From Salinibacter grassmerensis (GTDB lineage: Bacteria > Bacteroidota > Rhodothermia > Rhodothermales > Salinibacteraceae), in assembly GCF_947077765.1 (NCBI RefSeq), contig NZ_CAMTTF010000001.1, positions 656,818 to 720,817 of the forward strand: a DNA stretch of 64,000 bases, in the 5' to 3' direction. A program made the translations under genes and the position numbers. Shown in pieces: positions 16,843 through 26,248 of the stretch; the first letter of the stretch is position 1, and each line of letters begins with the position of its first letter. The notes below the pieces were generated by a model that saw nothing but the letters and a program-made list of their open reading frames with translations, was not told the DNA's origin and did no database searches.

Positions 16843-18285
16843 TCATGCCTCGCGCTGAATGGAGCTGAGGAAGTTTCCAGCCCAGTTGTGGACGTCGAGG
16901 GTTTCGATGGTGTCCTTGAGCCCGGCGAGCCGCTCTTCGCGCTCGCCGGTCGGCATTTCGAGGGCGGTGCGGATGGCATCGGCCACGCCGCCGTGGTCGT
17001 AGGGGTTGACCTGCACGGCCTCGGGCAGCAGGTAGGCGGCCCCGGTGAGCTCCGAGAGGATGAGCACGCCGTCCTGCGAGGCGGTGACGAACTCCTGGGT
17101 GACCACGTTCATGCCGTCGCGGAGGGGCGTAATCAGCGCCGCGTCGGCCGCCCGGTAGAAGGCGCACAGCTCGTACTGCGTGTACGTCCGGTAGCGGTAG
17201 TTGACGGGCACCCAGTTCTCCTGGGCGAAGCGGCCATTGATGCGGCCCACCACCTCGTCCACCTCACGCCGGATCTGCTGGTACGACTCCAGCTCCGTAC
17301 GGCTCGGGGTGGCGATCTGAAAGAAGCTCACGTTGCCGTGATACGCGGGGTTCTCCTCCAAAAACTTCTCGAAGGCCAGCATGCGCGACCGAATGCCTTT
17401 CGTGTAGTCGAGCCGGTCGATGCCAATGACGATGTGGTCGGAGCCGAGGCGCTCGCGAAATTTCCGGGCGTCCTGCTCGATGGACTCGTCTTGGGACATC
17501 TCCTTGAAGCGGTCCACGTCGATTCCGATGGGGTGGGCCTCCACCCGGGTCTCTTGCCCGTCGTACCGGACGCGGTGGCCGTCCACCTCGGCGTCGAGCA
17601 GCACCTCGGCACTCTCAATGAAGTTGTCGACGTACTCCTGCACGTGGAACCCGATGAGGTCACACCCCAGCATGCCGCGCAGCAGCTCGCGCGACCACGG
17701 CAGGATCCGGAAGATCTCCATGGCGGGCCACGGAATGTGCCAGAAGTGCCCGATCGTGGCCTCCGGGCGTTCCTGCCGGATGAGGTTGGGCGACAGCATC
17801 TGGTGGTAATCCTGGATCCAGATGACGTCCTCGTCGCCCTTCTCGGTTTCTGAGAGGACGGCCTCGGCGAAGCGCTCATTCACTTGGCGGTACGTCTCGA
17901 TGAACGCGTCGTCCAGGTTGAGGTGTTGAATGAGGTAGTGGGAGAGGGGCCAGAGAATCTGGTTGGCCATGCCGTAGTAGTACCCCTCAAGCTCCTTCGA
18001 ACTCAGGGGCACGCGCCGCACGAGGAAGTCAGGGTCGTCGGACGGGTACTCCTGGCGCTCGGGCAGGTCTGGGTCTTCGCCCATGCCCACCCACATGCCC
18101 CCTTCCTCTTCGAGCACGGGAAGAAGGGCAGTGGTGAGGCCGCCCACCGACGTTTCCCAGCCGTCGTCGGTCTGCCGAATGGGAACACGATTCGCGACTA
18201 CAGTCAGGCTCAAGGCGATGGGGGCTGCATGATCAGAGAAGCAGTGATTGTGCACTGGGTCCGCCCCGGGCGACGGTCGGGGCAT
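16843..18285 (-). CDS. otsA: Alpha,alpha-trehalose-phosphate synthase
   Basis: GT20 enzyme that joins glucose from a nucleotide sugar to glucose-6-phosphate. Motifs in order: LTVVANRVPIR (phosphate-binding N-terminus), GGLTTAL (the glycine loop), WIQDYHQMLSPNLIR (active-site Asp), GHFWHIPWP (His), GIDRLDYTKGIRSRM (Arg/Lys donor site) and PLRDGMNVVTQEF. The C-terminus is a single GT-B domain with no fused phosphatase. The ATG at 18285 gives 480 residues, but its first 24 residues do not look like the family. An in-frame TTG at 18213 (reading MSLTVVANRVPIR) would give a normal N-terminus and may be the real start. The distance to the upstream small gene is about 130 bases. Confidence 0.94.
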   Translation of the reverse strand: MPRPSPGADPVHNHCFSDHAAPIALSLTVVANRVPIRQTDDGWETSVGGLTTALLPVLEEEGGMWVGMGEDPDLPERQEYPSDDPDFLVRRVPLSSKELEGYYYGMANQILWPLSHYLIQHLNLDDAFIETYRQVNERFAEAVLSETEKGDEDVIWIQDYHQMLSPNLIRQERPEATIGHFWHIPWPAMEIFRILPWSRELLRGMLGCDLIGFHVQEYVDNFIESAEVLLDAEVDGHRVRYDGQETRVEAHPIGIDVDRFKEMSQDESIEQDARKFRERLGSDHIVIGIDRLDYTKGIRSRMLAFEKFLEENPAYHGNVSFFQIATPSRTELESYQQIRREVDEVVGRINGRFAQENWVPVNYRYRTYTQYELCAFYRAADAALITPLRDGMNVVTQEFVTASQDGVLILSELTGAAYLLPEAVQVNPYDHGGVADAIRTALEMPTGEREERLAGLKDTIETLDVHNWAGNFLSSIQREA

Positions 18286-18413
18286 GTGCGGGCGCCGTAC
18301 ACGGTGGGGAGCGTTACCAGCATACCGGTGCGGGCGAACGAAGGCAAGATCAACGACGGGTGTCTTTGATCACGCCGGATGCCCTGCGATGGACGGCTCG
18401 TTCCGTCACCTCC

Positions 18414-18713
18414 TCACCGGAGGGCATCCGTCTGTTCAGAATCATCGGCCCCGGCCTGCTGCTCTCGCGCCTGCTCGTACAGCGCGCGGTGCTTGATGGC
18501 GTCGCCGAAGAGGCACAGGCCGGCGTTGAGCGCCACGAGGCTGGCCGTGCCGGCGGCCACCCATTTCCAGGTCGGCTCGTCACGGCCCTTGAGGAGGGTC
18601 GACTGCCCGACGCCGCTGGCGCCGAGGCCGGTGGCCAAGAGACCGAGGGGGGCGAGGACCTTCCAGTTCCGATAGTGCTGATCCGCGAGCGCGTCCGTGT
18701 CATCGCGTGCCAT
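18414..18713 (-). CDS. Small two-segment membrane protein of unknown function
   Basis: A 99-residue protein with two hydrophobic segments, about residues 19-40 (VLAPLGLLATGLGASGVG) and 52-70 (VAAGTASLVALNAGLCLFG). Both ends are short and charged, so both probably face the cytoplasm, and the C-terminus is rich in Gln, Asp and Glu. I recognise no family. Codon use and the lack of a competing frame support it as real. It lies 63 bases downstream of the glycerophosphodiesterase on the same strand and upstream of otsA. Confidence 0.6.
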   Translation of the reverse strand: MARDDTDALADQHYRNWKVLAPLGLLATGLGASGVGQSTLLKGRDEPTWKWVAAGTASLVALNAGLCLFGDAIKHRALYEQAREQQAGADDSEQTDALR

Positions 18714-18776
18714 GAGGAAAGGAGGGTTGAGAAACGGATTGACGATGAAGGGCGGTGTTGGCAGCCCCGAAGGACG

Positions 18777-19739
18777 TTAGTCTGAAGCGGACAGGGCTTC
18801 CACGACGTCCACGCCGACGTCCGGGTAGTCGGTGATGAGGCCGTCGACCCCGAGACGAATCAGGCGGCGCATCGCGTCGCGCTCGTTCACGGTCCAGGGG
18901 ACCACCTGGAGCCCACGGTCGCGGGCGGCCCGCAGCAGCGCATCGTCGACCGCAGAATAGGCAGGGCTGTATATGGCCGGCGTAAAGCCGAGGGCGTCGA
19001 TCTGGTCGGGGAGGGACTCCGCCGTGCCGTCCGCCACCAAGAGAGAAAACTGCACGGCCGTGTCCGCGTCCCGGTCTTCGCGCAGGCGCCGGGCCGCCCG
19101 GAGCGCCCGCTCGTCGAACGACTGGATCGTGGTCCGGGCCGCGACCCCGTGCTCACGGACCACTTTCAGGACACGCTGTGCGAAGGCCTCTGGTTCGGGG
19201 TGAAACGTCCCGTCTCCCTCGGGCCGCGACTTGATCTCAATGTTGTAGAACGCGGGGGGGCGATTGTGCTCCGCCGCGTAGGCCTCCGCCATCGCAATCA
19301 CGTCGCGGAGGCGGGGCTTGGCGGCCGGCTGGGAGGCCTGTTGGGGAAAGTCCGGGTGTTGCCGTCGGCCGCAGTCGTAGCGCTCGATCTCGGCGTACGA
19401 CAGCTGATAGAGGTTGTGCTCGCGGGCGCTGCCTTCGGGCACCGGGTCCCCGGACGGGAGCGTACAGATGTCGGGGTTCATCCACGGCTCGTGCGACACG
19501 ACGACCTGCCCGTCGGCGCTCACGACGACATCCATCTCCAGCGTCGTCACGCCGATCGCCAGCGCCCGACGGAACGCCGGGATTGTATTCTCGGGGACGA
19601 GGCCGCGGGCCCCCCGGTGGCCCTGCAGGTCGAAGGTGTCCGGTGGGGCCATCGAGTCGGGGGGAGGGGCGGCCTGTGTCGCGGCGGGCATCCCGATTCC
19701 GACCGTGGCGAGAAGGCAGAGCAGTAGGGCAGGCGTCAT
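18777..19739 (-). CDS. Secreted glycerophosphodiester phosphodiesterase
   Basis: Hydrolyses glycerophosphodiesters to glycerol-3-phosphate and an alcohol. The 320-residue protein starts with a signal peptide (ALLLCLLATVGIG, then AATQA as the likely cleavage region), so it acts in the periplasm. The TIM-barrel GDPD signature is clear: GHRGARGLVPENT near residue 40 holds the first catalytic His, LEMDVVVSADG near 67 the metal-binding Glu and Asp, and VVSHEP near 80 the second His. The C-terminal GVDGLITDYPD near residue 300 is the usual end of the barrel. It starts 30 bases after the DPP-IV-type peptidase stop, on the same strand, so the two are probably cotranscribed. Confidence 0.93.
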   Translation of the reverse strand: MTPALLLCLLATVGIGMPAATQAAPPPDSMAPPDTFDLQGHRGARGLVPENTIPAFRRALAIGVTTLEMDVVVSADGQVVVSHEPWMNPDICTLPSGDPVPEGSAREHNLYQLSYAEIERYDCGRRQHPDFPQQASQPAAKPRLRDVIAMAEAYAAEHNRPPAFYNIEIKSRPEGDGTFHPEPEAFAQRVLKVVREHGVAARTTIQSFDERALRAARRLREDRDADTAVQFSLLVADGTAESLPDQIDALGFTPAIYSPAYSAVDDALLRAARDRGLQVVPWTVNERDAMRRLIRLGVDGLITDYPDVGVDVVEALSASD

Positions 19740-19769
19740 CCTGAAGAGGGAGACTCCGTCTGAGGAAGG

Positions 19770-22100
19770 CTATTCTGTGTGCTGTGCGGGCTCGTCCGAG
19801 GACAAGTGTTCGGTGATGTGATTGGTGAGCATGGTGAATAGGTGCAGTCGCGTCCGTCCCCCCGCAATGCCGTGCTCGTGGGTCGGGTACATCATGAACT
19901 GGAACTGCTTATTGGCCGACTGCAGCTGGTTCACCATCTGGACGCTGTTTTGGAAGTGCACGTTGTCGTCATCGTCGCCGTGCACGATCAGTAGGTTCTG
20001 GTCTTCGTGCAGGCGGTCGGCGTAGGCCTGCGGGGCCCCGTTCTCGTAGCCGTCTGCGTTCCGGTCGGGCGTCGACATGTAGCGCTCGGTGTAGATGGTA
20101 TCGTAGAGCCGCCAGTCGGTTACGGGGGCCACCGAGACGCCCGTGTCGAACGTGGACGGGCCCTCGTCGGTCAGCATGGACATGAGGGTCATGTATCCGC
20201 CGTAGCTCCAGCCCCAGATGCCGATGTTGGCGTCGTCCACCCACGCGGAGTCGGCCAGGGCCTGTGCCGCGTGAATCTGGTCGGCCGACTCCGGCTGGCC
20301 GAGGCGCTGGTACGGCACGTCCTGAAACGCCTTTCCGCGCCCGCCGGTGCCCCGGTTGTCGACGCTGACGACGACCACGTCGTGGGCCTGGGCCAGGTAC
20401 TGGTGCCAGAGTTGTCGGCTGCTCCCCCACTGGTCGGTTACCGTCTGCACGCCGGGCCCGCCGTAGACGTACATCAGTACCGGATACGCCCGCGAGGGGT
20501 CAAAGTCGTTGGGCTTGATGATGGATGCGTTGAGGGCGGTGCCGTCGGCCCCGGGGAGGCTCGTGAACTGCTTCGGGGGCAGGTCGAGACTGTCGAGGCG
20601 CTCTTCGAGGGTGTCGTTGGCCTGAAGAGTCGTGAGGCGGTCGCCGGACGCCTCGTGGAGGGACCAGGAGGGAGGGGTGCCCGCGGCCGAGTACTGGTCA
20701 ATGTAGTAGTCGCGGTCCGCGGACAGGTTGATGGAGTGCCAGCCCGGTCGCGACGTCACTTTGCGGGCGGGCTGGGCCTCCTCGTGCGGGCTGAACGACA
20801 CGCCGGTCGTATAGAGATGCCGTTCCAACGACGTGTCGCGGGTGCCAGTGACGTAGGCCGTCGAGGCCTCCGCGTCCACGCCATGGAACTGCGTCACTTC
20901 CCACTTCCCCTCGGTGATAGGGCCCACCTCTGTGCCGTCGGTACGGTACAGGTGGGCGTGATTGTATCCGGTCCGTTCCGACAGGAAGACGAAGTGCTCG
21001 CCGCCGTCGAGGTAGGTGAGCTTGTCGTCCGTGACGTCAATGTAGGTGTCCTGCGTGTCCTGGAGCACCTGGTCCGTGTCTCCGGTCTCGGGATGGCCGT
21101 ACAGCAGATCGAGGACATTCTGGTTTCGGTTGAGGCGATACATCCAGACCCGGTGCGTGCCGTCGATCTCGGGGGTCCACCCCATGCGGGCCAGGTACTC
21201 GTGCGTCCGGCCCCCGGCATTCCACGTGTTGGTGTCGAAGTACTGGGTCGCCTGCGGCTGGCCCTGGGCGGTGGTGTCGACCGCCGCGAGGTCGACCACC
21301 CCGATCTTGATTTCGCTGTTCTGCTCGCCCGCCTTCGGGTAGCGAAACTCCGTGGTTTCCGGGTAGCGCGTGGTGTTGTTCGTCAACGGAAACGAGCGGG
21401 TCTCGGACTCGTCGAGCTTGAAGAACGCGATGCGCCGGCCGTCCGGGCTCCACTGCCAGCCGTCGCGCAGCCCGAATTCCTCCTCGTACACCCAGTCGAA
21501 TGTGCCGTTGATGATGCTGCCCTCGCTGCCGTCCGTCGTGAGGGCCGTCTCCGTTCCCGTCGCCAGGTCCACGACGTGCAGGTTTCGCTTCCGGACGAAG
21601 GCCACCTTCGTGGCCGAGGGGTTGAACTTCGCGAACATCTGATACCCCTTTTCGCGATCCGAGACCGGGGTGAGCGTCTTCGCGTCGAGGTCGTAGACGT
21701 AGTAGTAGCCCTTCGTGTTGGCGCGCCACACTTCCTCCGAGTCCGTGTAGATCAGCACCTTGTCGCCCGCCTGGCTGAAGGTGTAGTCCTCAATTGGCAC
21801 GGTCCGGTCTACGTCGCCTGCGTACAGGTTGGTGCCGTCGATCACCCGCGTCTGCTCGTCCGTCCGCAGGTTGTATCGCATGAGGTGCGTCGCGTCGGCG
21901 GAGTCGGCGGCCTCGATATACGTGATGACCGGGCCCTGGTCCGCCCATTTTCCGCCCTGAAAGGTGCTAGCACGAAGCGCGGTCGAGGCGTGGATGCGTT
22001 CGAGGGTGAACTCGGGGCCGTCCTGGCCCTGGGCCGGACCCGTGGGGACGGAGAGCACCAGAAGAGCAACGAGCGAAAGGGTGACGCGGCGAGTCATCAA
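19770..22100 (-). CDS. S9B dipeptidyl peptidase IV-family serine peptidase, secreted
   Basis: A 776-residue exported peptidase that would remove X-Pro or X-Ala dipeptides from peptide N-termini. A signal peptide ends near GPAQGQ. The N-terminal half is an eight-bladed beta-propeller of the DPP-IV type, including FDWVYEEEFGLRDGW near residue 204, whose Glu pair binds the substrate amino terminus. The C-terminal alpha/beta hydrolase domain has the nucleophile Ser632 in GWSYGGYM, an Asp near residue 709 (VHGDDDDNVH) and a His near residue 743 (THEHGI). Such enzymes are common in Bacteroidota as periplasmic scavenging peptidases. It is divergent from alanine racemase, with about 280 bases between. 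Confidence 0.94.
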   Translation of the reverse strand: MMTRRVTLSLVALLVLSVPTGPAQGQDGPEFTLERIHASTALRASTFQGGKWADQGPVITYIEAADSADATHLMRYNLRTDEQTRVIDGTNLYAGDVDRTVPIEDYTFSQAGDKVLIYTDSEEVWRANTKGYYYVYDLDAKTLTPVSDREKGYQMFAKFNPSATKVAFVRKRNLHVVDLATGTETALTTDGSEGSIINGTFDWVYEEEFGLRDGWQWSPDGRRIAFFKLDESETRSFPLTNNTTRYPETTEFRYPKAGEQNSEIKIGVVDLAAVDTTAQGQPQATQYFDTNTWNAGGRTHEYLARMGWTPEIDGTHRVWMYRLNRNQNVLDLLYGHPETGDTDQVLQDTQDTYIDVTDDKLTYLDGGEHFVFLSERTGYNHAHLYRTDGTEVGPITEGKWEVTQFHGVDAEASTAYVTGTRDTSLERHLYTTGVSFSPHEEAQPARKVTSRPGWHSINLSADRDYYIDQYSAAGTPPSWSLHEASGDRLTTLQANDTLEERLDSLDLPPKQFTSLPGADGTALNASIIKPNDFDPSRAYPVLMYVYGGPGVQTVTDQWGSSRQLWHQYLAQAHDVVVVSVDNRGTGGRGKAFQDVPYQRLGQPESADQIHAAQALADSAWVDDANIGIWGWSYGGYMTLMSMLTDEGPSTFDTGVSVAPVTDWRLYDTIYTERYMSTPDRNADGYENGAPQAYADRLHEDQNLLIVHGDDDDNVHFQNSVQMVNQLQSANKQFQFMMYPTHEHGIAGGRTRLHLFTMLTNHITEHLSSDEPAQHTE

Positions 22101-22380
22101 GGAACGTGAACTGGTGGGGGAGAAACGACCGGCACAATCGCCGAGAACATATTCGTCTTGCGGGAAATTTGCAACGTTGCTTGTCTCAACTGGTCGAGGG
22201 CACTCGGGTTGCGAGGCCAGCGGCCCCGGCGAGCCGCTTTGCTATGTCGTCGGGACTGGTGGGGACTTTGGGGAACCATCGTGCAGACAGACGCCTATCA
22301 TGCGTTTGCTCGTTTATTTTCACGCGCAGTCCTTCCCTTTCGCCATCGATCGGCCGACACACACAGTCGAGGAGGCGCCA
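22101..22380. other. Divergent intergenic region between peptidase and alanine racemase
   Basis: About 280 bases between two divergent starts. The racemase frame is open through all of it, and an ATG at 22300 could add 27 residues to that protein. Promoters for both directions are expected here, but none is clear by eye. Confidence 0.35.
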
Positions 22381-23544
22381 GTGACCGCCACCGTGGACCT
22401 GGCGGCCATTCGTCACAACGCGGGCGTCCTGCAGGAGCGGGCGGGGGAGGCCGACGTGATGGCCATCATTAAGGCCGACGCGTACGGGCATGGGGCGCGT
22501 CCGGTGGCCCGAGCGGCATGCGAGGCAGGGATTCGCCATTACGGCGTGGCCCGGCTGCCCGAAGGCATTCACCTGCGAGAAGCCGGGCACAAGGGCCGCA
22601 TTCTCGTCCTTGGGGCCCCGGCCCCAGCGCAACTGCCGCAGTACGCCGAATACAATCTCGACCTGACCGTCCCCTCGGCCGACATTGCGGCTGCAGTCGT
22701 GCGGCACGCATCGCCGACGGCCCCGCTCCGAGTTCACGTCACGGTCGACACGGGCATGGGACGTCTTGGGCTGGCCCCCGACGACGCGCCAGCGGTGATG
22801 ACGCGCCTGGCCGACGCGCCGGGCGTCCGCCTCGCTGGGCTGTGGACCCACTTCGCGACGGCCGATGCCCCCGGAAGTTCGTTTGCGAAGACCCAACTCG
22901 ATCGCTTTCGGGAGGTGGTGGACGCGGTCGACGTGGACGTCGAGCACGTGCACGCAGCCAACACAGGAGGACTTCTCACAATCGGGACGCCCACCTACGA
23001 ATTCGACGCGTCCCTCGTGCGGAGCGGCATTGCGCTGTACGGGTTGGCGGCGACCCCGGAGCTGAGCGCCCGTCTCGACCTGCGCCCGGCCATGCGGCTC
23101 ACGGCCCGGGTCACCCACCTCAAGACGGTCCCGGCCGGCACGCCGATCTCGTACGGGGCGACATGGGAGGCCCCCCGTCGAACCCGCATTGCGACGTTGG
23201 GAGTCGGATACGGCGACGGCTATCCGCGCCGGTGCTCCGGCCACGCCTCCGTGCGGATCGGGGGCGCCCTGTGTCCCATCGTGGGCACCATCTGCATGGA
23301 CATGTGTATGGTCGACCTTGGCCCGCCGGACGAGGCCCCGGCCACGCGTGTCGACCGGGGCGATGACGCCGTCTTGTTTGGCCCCGCCGGCCCCACTGTC
23401 TATGACGTGGCCCAGTGGAGCGACACCATCCCGTACGAGATTCTGTGCGGGGTGTCTCCCCGCGTGCCCCGGCGGCACGTAAATTGCGAGGACGAAGCCC
23501 CGGCATTGTCCTCTCCGGCACGGACCGCCCCGCCAGGCGGATGA
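22381..23544 (+). CDS. alr: Alanine racemase
   Basis: PLP enzyme that converts L-alanine to D-alanine for peptidoglycan. The start region TATVDLAAIRHNAGVLQER and AIIKADAYGHGA near residue 28 (the PLP-binding lysine) are the family signature. ISYGATWEAPRRTRIATLGVGYGDGYPR near 257 carries the second catalytic residue, the Tyr, and the phosphate-binding loop. GTICMDMCMVDLG near 303 is the conserved active-site segment. GTG at 22381 gives 387 residues, close to the usual length. An ATG at 22300 would add 27 residues with no family match. The D-amino-acid product links to the same cell-envelope theme as ftsA and ftsZ, but nothing shows shared control. Confidence 0.95.
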   Translation: MTATVDLAAIRHNAGVLQERAGEADVMAIIKADAYGHGARPVARAACEAGIRHYGVARLPEGIHLREAGHKGRILVLGAPAPAQLPQYAEYNLDLTVPSADIAAAVVRHASPTAPLRVHVTVDTGMGRLGLAPDDAPAVMTRLADAPGVRLAGLWTHFATADAPGSSFAKTQLDRFREVVDAVDVDVEHVHAANTGGLLTIGTPTYEFDASLVRSGIALYGLAATPELSARLDLRPAMRLTARVTHLKTVPAGTPISYGATWEAPRRTRIATLGVGYGDGYPRRCSGHASVRIGGALCPIVGTICMDMCMVDLGPPDEAPATRVDRGDDAVLFGPAGPTVYDVAQWSDTIPYEILCGVSPRVPRRHVNCEDEAPALSSPARTAPPGG

Positions 23545-23602
23545 ACGATACACGAAATCTTTACAATTGAGTCGGCAGTCACGATGCGGATGCTGCATCC
23601 CG

Positions 23603-23623
23603 TCCTATGGCTGTCGCATAGGA
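23603..23623 (+). promoter_or_regulatory. Inverted repeat upstream of the response regulator gene
   Basis: TCCTATG and CATAGGA form a perfect seven-base inverted repeat with a seven-base spacer, about 90 bases before the response regulator start. No T-tract follows, so it is not a terminator. It could be an operator, possibly autoregulatory, or the end of the racemase transcript. Confidence 0.35.
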
Positions 23624-23713
23624 TGTAAGGTGGCGAATGAACCATTCTTCACCGATCCGCGATCAGAACGATCTGTAGAGCTTTATTTCTACTCATTAAT
23701 CTACTTGTAACCA

Positions 23714-24427
23714 ATGCCTATTACTGCCGACCCCAGTGACATCGATGTCCTCGTTGTTGACGACGAGAAAGATGTCGTCGAAGTTGTAGGTCACTTTCTT
23801 GAGGAAGAAGGGTACACTGTTCACACGGCGTTCGACGGAGAGGAAGCCCTCGAAACGGCCTCGGGAAAAATCGACTTGATCGTCCTGGACATCATGCTTC
23901 CGGGCGTAGACGGCTACGAGGTATGCAGAGAGCTCCGAGACCGTGTCGAGACCGAGGAGATTCCCATTGTCTTTCTGAGTGCGAAGACCGAAGAGGAAGA
24001 CCAGATTGAGGGCCTCATGCTCGGGGGCGACGATTATCTCACCAAGCCCGTCTCGCCGCAGGTGCTCGTGGCGCACGTAAAGGCTGTGCTGCGACGCTCC
24101 GGGGTAGAGGAGAGCAGCATCCTCGAGGTGGATGGCCTCAAGATTTACGAGGACGAGTACCGTGCGGAGTTGAACGGGGAGGATCTTGGCCTGACCCTGA
24201 CGGAGTTTGAGCTTCTTCGCTACCTGGTGCGTCACCCGCGCAAGGCCTTTACCCGCCAGCAGCTGCTGGAAACCATCTGGAAGGACGCGATGATGGTGAC
24301 CGAGCGAACCGTGGACGCACACATCAAGAACCTGCGCGAGAAGCTTGGCGAATTCGCCCAGCACATCCAGACAGTTCGGGGCGTTGGGTACCGATTCGTA
24401 CAGGAGGAGGAGTCGGCCGAAGCATAA
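23714..24427 (+). CDS. OmpR/PhoB-family response regulator
   Basis: A 237-residue DNA-binding response regulator. The receiver domain spans residues 10-125: the acidic pocket is VVDDEKD near 15, the phosphoacceptor is Asp59 in VLDIMLPGVDG, and the signalling residues are in FLSAKTEEED near 90 (Lys). The winged-helix domain spans about 135-237, with LTLTEFELLRYLVRHP and RTVDAHIKNLREKLG, the OmpR recognition helix. The sensor kinase begins 51 bases after its stop on the same strand, so the two make a cognate pair. The stimulus is unknown; the PhoB-like layout alone does not show phosphate control. Confidence 0.95.
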   Translation: MPITADPSDIDVLVVDDEKDVVEVVGHFLEEEGYTVHTAFDGEEALETASGKIDLIVLDIMLPGVDGYEVCRELRDRVETEEIPIVFLSAKTEEEDQIEGLMLGGDDYLTKPVSPQVLVAHVKAVLRRSGVEESSILEVDGLKIYEDEYRAELNGEDLGLTLTEFELLRYLVRHPRKAFTRQQLLETIWKDAMMVTERTVDAHIKNLREKLGEFAQHIQTVRGVGYRFVQEEESAEA

Positions 24428-24478
24428 CCCCACCGCACTCCGTGTTGATTTGCGGGAGTTGTCTCTCTCTTGCGCCGT

Positions 24479-25945
24479 ATGTCTTTCGTTCGGTCAATTC
24501 GAGACGCGCTCCTGCCCCGCCGGGCCTCGACGCAGACCTGGATGGTCTTGACGTTCGCCCTGTTCGTGGGCACGGCTGTCGTAGGCGTGGGGCTCTACGT
24601 GGTGCTGGTCCTCCGCGGAGAGATGCGGACGGCCATGCAGGAGACGCTCCGTGAGCAGGCCGACCGGATTGCGGTGCAGGTGGAGCAGGAGCCGGATCCG
24701 GTGCGGCGTGGGCGCATCGTGGACAACCTGACGGAGCTGCGAGACCTGCACGTTACCCTCGTCACCCCCGATACAACCTACCGCCCGTCCCCCCGGACGG
24801 CCTATCCCTTCCCGGCCGATACGCTGGTCGAGGCGTCGGCCCTCCAGGACATGGCGGACGAGACGGTCCGGTTTGCCCGGTATGAGCCTGAGGACGGCCA
24901 GCAGTTCTTCCTGGCGGCCCTCTACCGCCCATCCTCTGACTTAGTCGTGCAGGTGGGCCAGCCGCCCCCGCCGCTGTACTGGCTTGCCCAACGCTCCCAG
25001 GTCGTGCTCGTACTGGGTATGATTCTGGCGCTCATGCTGGCCCTCATCGGGAGCTTCATCGCGGCTTACCAGATCACCACCCCCCTTACGCACATCAGCA
25101 AAACGGCCCGCCGGGTGGCCGATGGGAAGCTGACCGGCAAAATCCAGGTCGAGTCCCGCGCGGCGGAGTTTCAGGACCTCGCCGAGAGCCTCAATCGGGC
25201 CTCCGACACGTTCCGGGAGAAGATTGAGGAGCTGGAGCGCATGACCCGGCTGCAGAGCGAGTTCATCGGCAACGTCTCCCACGAGGTCCGCAACCCCATC
25301 TTTTCCATTAGCGGGTACTTGGAGGCCCTCGGGACGTCCGGGCTCGACGACGAGCAGCGGAAGATGTACTCCGAGAAGGCCCTCACCAACCTGAATCGCC
25401 TCCAGAACCTCTTCAACGACCTCATCGACATTGCCCGGCTCGAATACAAGGAGGACCTCATCAATCGGTCGGCGTTCGACCTGAAGGACCTAGTCGACGA
25501 GGTGGCCGAGATGCTGCGGCCCAAGGCCGAGGAAAAAGGCCTCGACCTCGAGGCCGACGTATCGCGCTTTTTCGTCCACGCCGATCGCTCCCGCGTCCGC
25601 CAGGTGCTGACCAACCTCATTGAGAACGGCATCGCGTACACGGGCAGCGGATCGGTGCGGTGCCGGGTGCAGCGACGCCTCGACAAAGTCCGCGTAGAGG
25701 TCGTGGATACGGGACAGGGCATCGACGAAGATCACCTCGATCGCATCTTCGAACGCTTCTACCGGGTGGACCCGGACCGCTCCCGCGAGAGTGGCGGGAC
25801 CGGGCTCGGGCTCAGCATCGTCAAGCAGATCCTCCAGGCCCACGGTGAAGACATCCACGTTGAGAGCACCAAGGGACGAGGGACCCGCTTCTGGTTTGAA
25901 CTTCCCTACGAGCCTGAGCCCGAGCCGGAGGCCATTGAGGCGTAG
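24479..25945 (+). CDS. Sensor histidine kinase with HAMP domain
   Basis: A 488-residue inner-membrane kinase, partner of the response regulator just upstream. It has a first membrane segment at about 22-45, a periplasmic sensor domain of about 115 residues without a recognised fold, a second membrane segment at about 170-200, and a HAMP linker to about 250. The HisKA box carries the phosphoacceptor His268 in NVSHEVRNP. The ATPase domain has the N box (LTNLIENGIAYT), G1 (DTGQGID), the F box and G2 (GGTGLGLSIV). The C-terminus is a Glu/Pro repeat. The ATG at 24479 is preferred to the TTG at 24470. Confidence 0.95.
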   Translation: MSFVRSIRDALLPRRASTQTWMVLTFALFVGTAVVGVGLYVVLVLRGEMRTAMQETLREQADRIAVQVEQEPDPVRRGRIVDNLTELRDLHVTLVTPDTTYRPSPRTAYPFPADTLVEASALQDMADETVRFARYEPEDGQQFFLAALYRPSSDLVVQVGQPPPPLYWLAQRSQVVLVLGMILALMLALIGSFIAAYQITTPLTHISKTARRVADGKLTGKIQVESRAAEFQDLAESLNRASDTFREKIEELERMTRLQSEFIGNVSHEVRNPIFSISGYLEALGTSGLDDEQRKMYSEKALTNLNRLQNLFNDLIDIARLEYKEDLINRSAFDLKDLVDEVAEMLRPKAEEKGLDLEADVSRFFVHADRSRVRQVLTNLIENGIAYTGSGSVRCRVQRRLDKVRVEVVDTGQGIDEDHLDRIFERFYRVDPDRSRESGGTGLGLSIVKQILQAHGEDIHVESTKGRGTRFWFELPYEPEPEPEAIEA

Positions 25946-26248
25946 CCCGTCGTGCAGCCTCCGGTCGCCCCTGCCTCGTCGCCCCACGTTCTTGCCAGGT
26001 CTTTGTGGGAGATCCTTTTTGGAGTCCAGAGAATTTTGTATGATGGGGGTGTCAGTCGTTCAGCCGTTTACTTTTTGGAGAACAGACCTTTCGGAAGCGC
26101 TTTCAAAAGGCTGACTGACGCAACGACCACCCTCATAGACGTGACGGCGTCTGAAAAAAAGCACGTGCGGGGACGGTCGATGTGCGAATGAGCGAGGGGA
26201 TCCTTTGGCGCTCGATGCCGTGTCGACTTATCTAGCTGGCTTCGACCA
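25946..26248 (+). promoter_or_regulatory. Leader of the 2-oxoacid dehydrogenase gene with candidate promoter
   Basis: About 300 bases without a gene. A sigma70-like promoter can be proposed at TTTTGG (26017-26022), a 16-base spacer and TATGAT (26039-26044). The transcript would then have a leader of about 200 bases. In it, GTCAGTC...AGCC (26051-26065) can pair with GGCTGACTGAC (26109-26119) with a four-base bulge, giving an 11-base-pair stem. A second stem AGACG/CGTCT lies at about 26137-26154. No known riboswitch core was recognised. Confidence 0.35.

Noticed and set aside
20007-22109. 700-codon open frame antisense to the DPP-IV-type peptidase
   Set aside because: The peptidase frame on the minus strand has full family motifs; the plus-strand frame is a Val/Arg/Gly-rich shadow.
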